This document shows, piece by piece, positions 7,069 through 12,423 of a DNA stretch of 12,423 nucleotides. Below the pieces are notes generated by a model, which was not told the origin of the DNA, ran no database searches, and saw only the letters and a list, made by a program, of their open reading frames with translations. The stretch is taken from NCBI GenBank assembly GCA_023432655.1, contig JAEYUK010000214.1, positions 1 to 12,423 of the forward strand, given 5' to 3'. The DNA comes from Pseudomonadota bacterium. Its GTDB lineage: Bacteria > Bdellovibrionota > Bacteriovoracia > Bacteriovoracales > Bacteriovoracaceae. Position numbers and translations under genes: made by a program. The stretch's first letter is position 1, and the number at the start of each line of letters is the position of its first letter.

Positions 7069-7479
7069 ATGAAAATACTCATTTTTTTGGCCCTGTTTTT
7101 TACTGTTAATGCTTTTGCTGTGAATCCTTGCGATTTTGAAATGACCCAGGATTTTAGAGAAGCGCTTCAGGCTTCAGGAATTAAGCCCCATAAAGTTTCA
7201 AAAACCTTCAGTAAATTTCGTTTCAATGAAAAGCAAATGATCCATCTGACTGTAAGCCTGCAGGAGTGGCTAAGTGGCATTGGCCGCCAGGAGGCTTTAG
7301 AACTTTTTGTAGAAGATCGAAATGATGGTGAAATTCTTTATTACCAGCTGGATGGTAAAGAGATCGCCTTAATTCATTACTATCCAGGGGATAATGAATA
7401 CGGAGCTTTCGTGGAGATGAAAGGGAATGCCTTTACTCTACTAGCGGAAGTCCGTGACAGTGATATTTACTGCTACTAA
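7069..7479 (+). CDS. Small exported protein, paralogue A
   Basis: Unknown 136-residue protein. Residues 1-17 form a Sec signal peptide (MKILIFLALFFTVNAFA), giving a mature protein of about 119 residues. It has one cysteine at each end (Cys21, Cys135), suggesting a disulfide that closes the chain. It is clearly related to the protein at 8054-8485: both share a CD[FY] start, a QEALE motif, GEI-YY-L-GK and the signature YYPGDNxYGA (104-113 here). The conserved Gly/Asp/Tyr-rich core looks like a small beta fold, but I know no family to assign. AGGG lies only 2 bases from the ATG, a poor spacing. No other start preserves the signal peptide. A terminator-like hairpin begins 5 bases after its stop and overlaps the next gene. 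Confidence 0.8.
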   Translation: MKILIFLALFFTVNAFAVNPCDFEMTQDFREALQASGIKPHKVSKTFSKFRFNEKQMIHLTVSLQEWLSGIGRQEALELFVEDRNDGEILYYQLDGKEIALIHYYPGDNEYGAFVEMKGNAFTLLAEVRDSDIYCY

Positions 7480-7483
7480 TATT

Positions 7484-7510
7484 AAAGGATGATATTTCTT
7501 ATCATCCTTT
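7484..7510 (+). terminator. Terminator-like hairpin covering the next gene's start
   Basis: AAAGGATGATA (7484-7494) and TATCATCCTTT (7500-7510) form a perfect 11-bp stem around a TTTCT loop, with five T at 7508-7512. It lies just after the stop of paralogue A, where an intrinsic terminator belongs. The left arm also contains the AAAGG ribosome-binding sequence and the ATG (7489-7491) of the cysteine-rich gene. It could be a leaky terminator, a translation-blocking hairpin, or both. Only three of the eleven pairs are G-C, so stability is moderate. Confidence 0.65.
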
Positions 7511-7977
7511 TTCCTTTTTTCTCTTTCGCCCATGTCATCCAAGATGATGTTTCTCTGACTGAAAAATCTCGATTCTCCTTTAAAACTGTTTGTTCTGAGA
7601 TGGTTTCCCATGACACTCCCTTAATTGATGCTCTCTCAGGGACTGAACTCAGCTGCATGGGAAAGAAAATTCAGGTAAGACAATTTTGTGAGAAAAAACT
7701 CGCGGCTGATCCGTATTATCTCCGGGCCTATGTAGACAAGGAAGATAAAGAGGTTGTCTGTGTCTCTGGAAAGAAAGTCCTTTTTAAGTACCAATGTGTG
7801 AAGTTAAGTGATCGGGCCCTCTGTTCTCAGACGGCTGAGAAGAGTTGCCTTCAGATTCGCGAGCAACTGGCCAAACGCCTGGATCTTGTGCATTCATCTT
7901 TTGTTAAATCAGAAAAAGGCATCAGGCAGTTGAATTGTTTTTTTGAATCACTGCCTCTTAGTGAAAAATCGATTTAA
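7489..7977 (+). CDS. Small exported cysteine-rich protein
   Basis: Unknown 162-residue protein. Residues 1-14 (MIFLIILFPFFSFA) resemble a short signal peptide but lack the usual basic N-terminal charge. The mature part has eight cysteines (35, 56, 67, 91, 103, 112, 120, 150), an even number that would allow four disulfides in the periplasm or outside the cell. No metal-binding or lipobox motif is evident. An in-frame TAA sits two codons before the ATG, so no longer form exists. AAAGG directly abuts the ATG with no spacer, so initiation is unusual and may depend on coupling to the gene ending 9 bases upstream. Both the ribosome-binding sequence and the ATG are inside a perfect hairpin. It lies between two paralogous exported-protein genes on the same strand and may act with them. 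The reading frame is open and gene-like throughout, so I consider it real. Confidence 0.75.
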   Translation: MIFLIILFPFFSFAHVIQDDVSLTEKSRFSFKTVCSEMVSHDTPLIDALSGTELSCMGKKIQVRQFCEKKLAADPYYLRAYVDKEDKEVVCVSGKKVLFKYQCVKLSDRALCSQTAEKSCLQIREQLAKRLDLVHSSFVKSEKGIRQLNCFFESLPLSEKSI

Positions 7978-8053
7978 TAAGCATATTTTTATTAGATTAG
8001 TCAGTCTGATCCCTCTGTAATAAGTTTCTAAAAAAAACATAACCGGGGATTGA

Positions 8054-8485
8054 ATGAAAGCTTTTATTTTATCACTTCTACTTACTACAACTCATGCCTT
8101 TGCTTTTAATGTTTGTGACTATGATGACTGGGGTGTTCTTCTTCAGGAAATGCATAGAAGTAACATCCATCCAATGAAATATGCCGACGTGAGAAACTTG
8201 AGTCAGAAAGAACTCAAGCTTATTCACAAAACGATTCAACAAACTGAATGGTCTACTGACTATACTGAACAAGAAGCTTTAGAAGAATTTCTGGAAATGT
8301 GGGAAGGCAGAGTAGGAGAGCTTGCTGGAGAGATTTCTTATTACCATCTAAATGGTAAAATACTGATCTCAGTAATTTATTATCCTGGCGATAATGTTTA
8401 TGGAGCTTACTGGTACGAGAAGAATGGGAGATTTGAATTGGTTGCCCATATCGATGATAGTTCAATTGTTTGTAAAAATAATTAA
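8054..8485 (+). CDS. Small exported protein, paralogue B
   Basis: Unknown 143-residue protein related to the product of 7069-7479. Residues 1-17 (MKAFILSLLLTTTHAFA) form a Sec signal peptide. Cys21 (in CDY) and Cys140 near the C-terminus match the two cysteines of the paralogue. The shared core includes TEQEALEEFLE (71-81), GEISYY-L-GK (92-102) and YYPGDNVYGA (109-118). Relative to paralogue A there is an insertion of about five residues before GEISYY. The rest is diverged, so the duplication is old or the proteins are under diversifying pressure. GGGGA lies 4 bases before the ATG. The 76 bp upstream are AT-rich and contain a weak GATTAG/CTGATC inverted repeat but no convincing promoter. Confidence 0.8.
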   Translation: MKAFILSLLLTTTHAFAFNVCDYDDWGVLLQEMHRSNIHPMKYADVRNLSQKELKLIHKTIQQTEWSTDYTEQEALEEFLEMWEGRVGELAGEISYYHLNGKILISVIYYPGDNVYGAYWYEKNGRFELVAHIDDSSIVCKNN

Positions 8486-8533
8486 TAACCGCAGCAAAGT
8501 TTCCCATTTTCTAACTACTTACTAAAAAAAATC

Positions 8534-8550
8534 TTGGCACCTTCTTCGCA
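8534..8550 (+). promoter_or_regulatory. Second sigma-54-type (-24/-12) promoter
   Basis: TTGGCAC-N5-TCGCA carries the GG (8536-8537) and GC (8548-8549) exactly 12 bp apart, the same geometry as the promoter at 4672. One deviation from consensus is the C in TCGCA. Transcription would start near 8560, only about 11 bases before the ATG at 8572, so the strong GGAGG site would sit almost at the 5' end of the message. Confidence 0.6.
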
Positions 8551-8571
8551 GAATAATCTTTGGAGGTGCCT

Positions 8572-9108
8572 ATGGAAACACAATTACAAACCTGTTACTT
8601 CACTAAAAAAGGTCCAGCTCTTGTTACTCTTTTTGGTTATGCCACCAAAAGTGTTCCAGGGTTAGAGATCAATGGCCTGGGAAAATATGGAAAGGCCATC
8701 AAAGAAAAAATTATCTTCGTTACCCGCTCCCGCGCCCTTCAAATTCCACTTAAACGCTTTGTTCTGAATGTGGAATTAACTGATGATTTAGGTGATTTGG
8801 AAAGTTCGGCGGTGAAGTGGCTCGAGTATCCCTTACTTCTTCACTACTGGTTTCTCGCCGGATTATTACCCATTTCTAAGCTTGATAATTGCTTGGCCGT
8901 GGGCTCCCTTACGCCGAGTGGAGTTGTCGAAGAACCCTTAAACGAATTAGTGATAAAGCTTTGTGAGAGAAATGAACTTCACCTGATAGCATCAACAGGT
9001 GGACTGAACAGTCCCTTGGGAGTCATTGATGGCAATGATCTTTTTGGGACTGTAACTCAGCTTGATTTTAAATGGAAAGAGTCTCTGCCAGTTGCTGGTA
9101 CTGGATGA
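8572..9108 (+). CDS. Stand-alone ComM/ChlI N-terminal-domain-like protein
   Basis: This 178-residue soluble protein resembles the N-terminal ChlI-type (ribosomal-S5-like fold) domain of ComM/YifB. The match covers the order VTLFGYA, PGLEINGLGKYGKAIKEKI, PLKRFVLNVELTDDL, a Trp/Leu-rich helix near 83-99, and LAVGSLTPSGVVEEP (108-122), corresponding to ComM's GLP-x-VGLP, P-RITVNLAPADL and VGELALTG-RP segments. The AAA+ ATPase and C-terminal zinc-finger parts that follow in ComM are absent; the chain stops naturally and no AAA+ frame continues downstream. The ComM-type APADLPKEG signature is not kept (here ELTDDLGDLES), so this is a diverged homologue. ComM is a helicase promoting branch migration during natural transformation, but that cannot be transferred to this fragment. 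GGAGG lies 5 bases before the ATG, which I prefer to the TTG at 8560. The last 41 bp overlap the convergent pfkA. The relationship rests on pattern matching by eye. Confidence 0.62.
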   Translation: METQLQTCYFTKKGPALVTLFGYATKSVPGLEINGLGKYGKAIKEKIIFVTRSRALQIPLKRFVLNVELTDDLGDLESSAVKWLEYPLLLHYWFLAGLLPISKLDNCLAVGSLTPSGVVEEPLNELVIKLCERNELHLIASTGGLNSPLGVIDGNDLFGTVTQLDFKWKESLPVAGTG

Positions 9109-10042
9109 AATTGTGGTCTTCCTTGGTTGTGCAGTTAGCAAGATCTGTCGATGTCACTTTACCTTTCTGAACTACTGTCACAGATGGAAATTTCCCGTCT
9201 TTTAAAAGTTCTACGGCGAGATTTCCCATCTGGGAAGCGATAAAACGATCATCGGAACTTGGAGAACCACCCCGTTGGATGTGGCCTAAAATCGCCACGT
9301 GAGCATCCAGCTGGTAGGTTTCCTTGAGAACTTTTTGTATTTCATAGCTTCTGCCGGAAGTTGGTCCTTCTGCTACAATAATAATGGAGGACTCTTTTCC
9401 GCGAGAAATACCACGATGGATATCATCAGCTAGCTTCTGATGGTTCACTTGTTCGTGGGGCAGGAGGATGTTTTCGGCCCCCGTACAGACTCCCACCTTA
9501 AGGGCAATCGCAGATGAATTACGTCCCATCACTTCAACTAAAAAAGTGCGGGCGTGGGAGTGAGCGGTGTCGCGGATTCTATCCACGGCCTCAACCGCCG
9601 TTTCTACCGCCGTATCAAAACCGATAGTGTATTCAGTATTAGAGATGTCGTTATCGATGGTTCCAGGAATCCCAATAACTGGAAACTGGTGTTCCTTCCA
9701 AAGGGCCATGGCACCATTAAAAGAGCCGTCTCCGCCAATCACAATCAAGGCTTCAATGCCTTGTCCTTTCATAAGCTCCACAGCTTTCTTTCGGTATTCG
9801 ATCTTAGCAAATTCGGGAGACCGCGAAGTCTGGAGGATAGTGCCTCCGCGCTGAATGATATTACCCACGCTGGATAGGCCCATATCAAAAAACTCACCGC
9901 GCAGAAGTCCGGCATAACCGCGTTTGATACCGGTCACCTGCATATTATGAAAATGCGCAGAACGAACGACTGCACGGATGGCGCAATTCATTCCCGGAGA
10001 GTCTCCACCTGAACAAAGAATAGCAATGTGTTTGAAGGCCAT
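9068..10042 (-). CDS. pfkA: ATP-dependent 6-phosphofructokinase
   Basis: Phosphorylates fructose 6-phosphate to fructose 1,6-bisphosphate, the committed step of glycolysis. The 324-residue length is that of bacterial PfkA. Signatures are the nucleotide-binding SGGDSPGMN (11-19), IGGDGS (102-107) and the catalytic PGTIDND (126-132), with Asp130 as the likely base. VMGRNS (171-176) and HIQRGGSP (254-261) follow. Gly at 106 and 127, rather than Asp/Lys, predicts ATP and not pyrophosphate as phosphoryl donor. The start at 10042 has AAAGGA six bases upstream; the 14 extra residues of the longer frame reach into gpmI and are not PfkA-like. It is the last gene of the rlmH-gpmI-pfkA run. The gpmI stop (TAA) is embedded in its ribosome-binding site, implying translational coupling. 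The 3' end overlaps the convergent ComM-like gene by 41 bp, leaving no room for a terminator. Confidence 0.96.
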   Translation of the reverse strand: MAFKHIAILCSGGDSPGMNCAIRAVVRSAHFHNMQVTGIKRGYAGLLRGEFFDMGLSSVGNIIQRGGTILQTSRSPEFAKIEYRKKAVELMKGQGIEALIVIGGDGSFNGAMALWKEHQFPVIGIPGTIDNDISNTEYTIGFDTAVETAVEAVDRIRDTAHSHARTFLVEVMGRNSSAIALKVGVCTGAENILLPHEQVNHQKLADDIHRGISRGKESSIIIVAEGPTSGRSYEIQKVLKETYQLDAHVAILGHIQRGGSPSSDDRFIASQMGNLAVELLKDGKFPSVTVVQKGKVTSTDLANCTTKEDHNFIQYQQLAETLSI

Positions 10043-10052
10043 AGTAAATCCT

Positions 10053-11597
10053 TTAGACAAAAATCGAGTTGCCTGTGAATTCAACAGGCTTAGGAATATT
10101 TAAAATTTTAAGTACAGTTGGTGAAACGTCTTTAAGAGCGAGCACCTTACTCTTTGTATCAACCATAATGGATTGATCTTTAAGCTTAGGATGGACGACA
10201 CAGAAAGGAACTTCCGAATCAGAGTGAGACGTATGGACGCCACCTTCGGCATAAGTCATCTGATCCGCATTTCCGTGATCAGCAGTGATGATCATCGTGA
10301 CATTCTGCTCGGAGCATTTCTGAAAGAGTCTTGCCACGCAAGTATCCAGGGTTTCAATCGCTTTAACCGTCGCCTCAAAATTTCCTGTGTGACCGACCAT
10401 GTCGGCATTAGCGAAATTCACGAGGTAAAAAGAAAAAGACTTATCGTCCAGAGCTTTCAGGAGATGGTCGGTCACTTCTTCTGCACTCATTTGAGGCTTT
10501 TGATCATATGTGGCCACTTCCCTTGGAGATTGAACTAAACAGCGCTCCTCTCCTGGGAAAGGAGTTTCTTCTCCGCCGTTAAAGAAGTAAGTCACATGCG
10601 CATACTTTTCTGTCTCGGCAATTTTAAATTGCTTCTTTCCAAGTTTTGAGAGGTATTCCGACATTGTTCCCTTGATTTTCTCTTTATCAAAGAGGACAGG
10701 CAAATGGGGAAGCTCATCAGGCACATAAGGAGTCATACATAAAAAGTAGCCTGGTCTCACAGGCACATGAAATTCGTTAAACTTCGGATCATTCATCGCC
10801 AGTGTAATCTGACGGGCGCGATCTGGACGGTAGTTAAAGAAGAAGACCGCATCCCCCTCTTTAATTGCTCCCGCTTCAGAGAACAGTACAGGAGTTATGA
10901 ATTCATCAAAAATTTCTTTTTGATATTGCTCGAGAACATAGTCCTGAGGTTTGTGAGAAGTCTTAGCACCTTGTCCAATCATGGTAGTGTAGGCGTGGTT
11001 GATCTTTTCCCAGCGACGGTCCCGGTCCATTCCAATAGAGCGGCCTTGCATACTGGCAAAAACAAAACCAGGCTCTTTTAGAATTTCTTTGGTGAATTCC
11101 ACTCCTTTATCTTTAGAAGTGTCTCGGCCATCCATAAAGGCATGAAGGAAAACATCAAGGTCCTGATGGCTTCTTAGAATTTTGATAATTTCTTTTAAGT
11201 GATTGATATGAGCATGAACCCCGCCATCGGAGAGTAGACCCATGAGATGGATTCTCTTATTACCCGCACGTGCCTTTTCTATGAGCTCCAAGAGACGAGG
11301 CATGTCTTTGAAAGTGTTCTGCTCAATCGCTTCATTGATTCGAACTAAGTCTTGTCGCACGGGACGACCAGCTCCCAGATTTAAATGTCCCACTTCTGAA
11401 TTTCCAGCAACGCCTTTAGGTAATCCTACGGCAACTCCCCCGGGCTCGATGGTTGTGAGAGGGTAGTGCTTAAAGAGTTGATCAAGAGTCGGCTTTTGTG
11501 CGGCCTTTATAGCATTTCGATGGTCACTTGGGTTCATCCCGTAACCATCTAATATAATCATTAAAACTCTGGGGCTTAGACCTTGGATAGTTTGCAT
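10053..11597 (-). CDS. gpmI: 2,3-bisphosphoglycerate-independent phosphoglycerate mutase
   Basis: Interconverts 3- and 2-phosphoglycerate through a phosphoserine intermediate, using two metal ions (usually Mn). The 514-residue protein has the alkaline-phosphatase-like layout of the family: Asp17 in ILDGYG, catalytic Ser67 in AGNSEVGHLNLGAGR, SDGGVHAH and FMDGRDTS in the inserted transferase domain, and the RPDRARQ phosphate-binding motif. The remaining metal ligands are in NADMVGHTG (Asp399, His403), ADHGNAD (439-445) and HTSHSD (455-460). Length and motifs are complete. The ATG at 11595-11597 has AGGG about 7 bases upstream. It lies 9 bp after rlmH and 10 bp before pfkA, so the three are almost certainly one transcript. 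Confidence 0.97.
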   Translation of the reverse strand: MQTIQGLSPRVLMIILDGYGMNPSDHRNAIKAAQKPTLDQLFKHYPLTTIEPGGVAVGLPKGVAGNSEVGHLNLGAGRPVRQDLVRINEAIEQNTFKDMPRLLELIEKARAGNKRIHLMGLLSDGGVHAHINHLKEIIKILRSHQDLDVFLHAFMDGRDTSKDKGVEFTKEILKEPGFVFASMQGRSIGMDRDRRWEKINHAYTTMIGQGAKTSHKPQDYVLEQYQKEIFDEFITPVLFSEAGAIKEGDAVFFFNYRPDRARQITLAMNDPKFNEFHVPVRPGYFLCMTPYVPDELPHLPVLFDKEKIKGTMSEYLSKLGKKQFKIAETEKYAHVTYFFNGGEETPFPGEERCLVQSPREVATYDQKPQMSAEEVTDHLLKALDDKSFSFYLVNFANADMVGHTGNFEATVKAIETLDTCVARLFQKCSEQNVTMIITADHGNADQMTYAEGGVHTSHSDSEVPFCVVHPKLKDQSIMVDTKSKVLALKDVSPTVLKILNIPKPVEFTGNSIFV

Positions 11598-11606
11598 GCA
11601 TTTTCC

Positions 11607-12068
11607 CTAGTTATGATAAGGGTGTCCTGATCTTATTGTCTGGGCACGATAAAGTTGTTCTACCAGAAGTATTCTGGCCAACTTATGAGGGAAAGTCAGC
11701 TCGGAAAGAGAAATGCGCTCCTGGCAATTATCCAGAACTTCTTGAGAAAATCCTTCTGCTCCGGCGATAACAAAAATGATTTTGGACGGTCGTTCTATAA
11801 GGGTTTTGGTCCATTCGGCGAAGGCCACTGATGTACTGCGTTTTCCCCACTCAGTCATTAAAATGAGGTGGAAGCCGCCTGTTTGGGCGAGATCTTTGAC
11901 CTTTTTTAAAATGGCTTCGCCTTCAGCTTCTTTATTCTCCGCTGAAGCCTTAAGTTCATGGATCACAAGTTCGGGATTATTGATTCGTTTTAAATAATCT
12001 TTTTCAATTTGCTCAAGATGCTGGTCTTTGAGCTTTCCGACGGTGATGAGGTGAAATTGTTTTGCCAT
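11607..12068 (-). CDS. rlmH: 23S rRNA (pseudouridine1915-N3)-methyltransferase RlmH
   Basis: A 153-residue SPOUT-class methyltransferase that uses S-adenosylmethionine to methylate pseudouridine 1915 in helix 69 of 23S rRNA, on assembled 70S ribosomes. The C-terminal trefoil-knot signatures are clear: IFVIAGAEGFS (98-108, the GGPEG-type SAM loop), LTFPHKLARILLVEQLYRAQ (124-143) and the terminal HPYHN. The N-terminal FHLITVGKLKD also fits. The start at 12068 gives the family's length; the open frame runs 16 residues further, but that segment would overlap the TATAAT promoter element. The ribosome-binding site is weak. It leads the rlmH-gpmI-pfkA operon and is divergent from the FHA gene. Confidence 0.95.
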   Translation of the reverse strand: MAKQFHLITVGKLKDQHLEQIEKDYLKRINNPELVIHELKASAENKEAEGEAILKKVKDLAQTGGFHLILMTEWGKRSTSVAFAEWTKTLIERPSKIIFVIAGAEGFSQEVLDNCQERISLSELTFPHKLARILLVEQLYRAQTIRSGHPYHN

Positions 12069-12104
12069 AAACTTGACCAGTATTCTTGGATAATAATATT
12101 TCCC

Positions 12105-12110
12105 ATTATA
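12105..12110 (-). promoter_or_regulatory. Probable -10 element of the rlmH operon
   Basis: Read on the minus strand this is a perfect TATAAT, placing transcription near 12098, about 30 bases before the rlmH ATG. The -35 region, around 12128-12133, is poor (TATATT with a 17-bp spacer). It supports the shorter RlmH start. Confidence 0.45.
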
Positions 12111-12138
12111 AGCCACTTTAATGATTTAATATAGTTTT

Positions 12139-12423
12139 ATGAAAGTCACCTTGACCCTTATAGATAACGAGATAAAAGAGTTTAATCTCTCTAAAAATGT
12201 GCTTACCCTTGGGCGTTCGAAGTCTAATGATATCTCCATCCCTCATGAGGGATTGTCACGCGTTCATTGTCGGATAGAGCTCAATGACCAGGGTGAAATT
12301 GTGGTGACCGATTTAAATAGCACTAATGGCATCCTCATTCAGGGAAATAAAATTCCAGCAGAAGTTCCAACTGTCTATCCTCCTTTTCTCACGATTAATA
12401 TCGGGCCGATTGTGGGCTTAAGC
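12139..12423 (+). CDS. FHA-domain protein, N-terminal part
   Basis: The first 95 codons of a gene cut by the window end. Residues 23-70 form a forkhead-associated domain that should bind phosphothreonine peptides: LGRSKSNDISI, then LSRVHCRIE and the NSTNG loop, with the conserved Gly, Arg, Ser-Arg-x-His and Asn residues all present. An N-terminal FHA domain commonly precedes sigma-54 activator, guanylate cyclase or histidine kinase domains, or stands alone; the rest of the protein is needed to decide. After the FHA domain there is a Pro-rich stretch (PAEVPTVYPP) and a hydrophobic segment. No Shine-Dalgarno sequence precedes the ATG (AATATAGTTTT). The gene is divergent from rlmH, with 70 bp between the starts. 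Confidence 0.88.
   Translation, partial: MKVTLTLIDNEIKEFNLSKNVLTLGRSKSNDISIPHEGLSRVHCRIELNDQGEIVVTDLNSTNGILIQGNKIPAEVPTVYPPFLTINIGPIVGLS

Noticed and set aside
9296..9301. CACGTG core as a parS site
   Set aside because: It lies inside pfkA, and the flanking bases do not extend the palindrome as in TGTTTCACGTGAAACA.
9554..9877. Two overlapping plus-strand open frames inside pfkA
   Set aside because: They are antisense to the conserved catalytic region of PfkA and have composition expected of shadows.
11266..11273. GCACGTGC palindrome as a parS site
   Set aside because: It is within gpmI codons, lacks the TTTC/GAAA arms and is an ordinary 8-bp match.
10173..11466. Plus-strand open frames inside gpmI
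   Set aside because: They are antisense to strongly conserved GpmI sequence, with no independent support.

Overview
The window is about 12.4 kb of compact, moderately AT-rich bacterial chromosome. It holds fourteen protein genes, two of them cut by the window edges. There are no rRNA, tRNA, CRISPR or transposon features, and no gene-free stretch exceeds about 230 bases. A chemoreceptor tail, sigma-54-type promoters, several Sec signal peptides and a putative outer-membrane protein indicate a motile Gram-negative bacterium. The overall style suggests a Bdellovibrionota (Bacteriovorax/Peredibacter-like) genome, but this is inference and no taxonomic marker settles it.

Left part (1-2765): the 3' end of a methyl-accepting chemotaxis gene converges on a minus-strand pair. 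The pair is quinolinate synthase (nadA) followed 7 bp later by a NifS/IscS-type cysteine desulfurase that probably builds NadA's 4Fe-4S cluster.

Partition module (2886-4673): a sigma-70 promoter with operator-like repeats drives a parA-parB operon, closed by a clear intrinsic terminator. No canonical parS site is visible, and the flanking genes are not the usual chromosomal par neighbours.

Middle (4672-6981): a good sigma-54-type promoter abuts the par terminator and precedes an unknown exported protein. A glutamate dehydrogenase gene follows.

Lineage-specific block (6982-9108): two paralogous small exported proteins flank an eight-cysteine exported protein whose ribosome-binding site and start codon lie inside a terminator-like hairpin. 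Next comes a stand-alone protein resembling the N-terminal domain of ComM/Mg-chelatase-like proteins, preceded by a second sigma-54-type promoter. This block is the least explained part of the window.

Right part (9068-12423): a tight minus-strand operon rlmH-gpmI-pfkA couples 23S rRNA methylation with two glycolytic enzymes. It is divergent from the 5' end of an FHA-domain gene that runs off the window.
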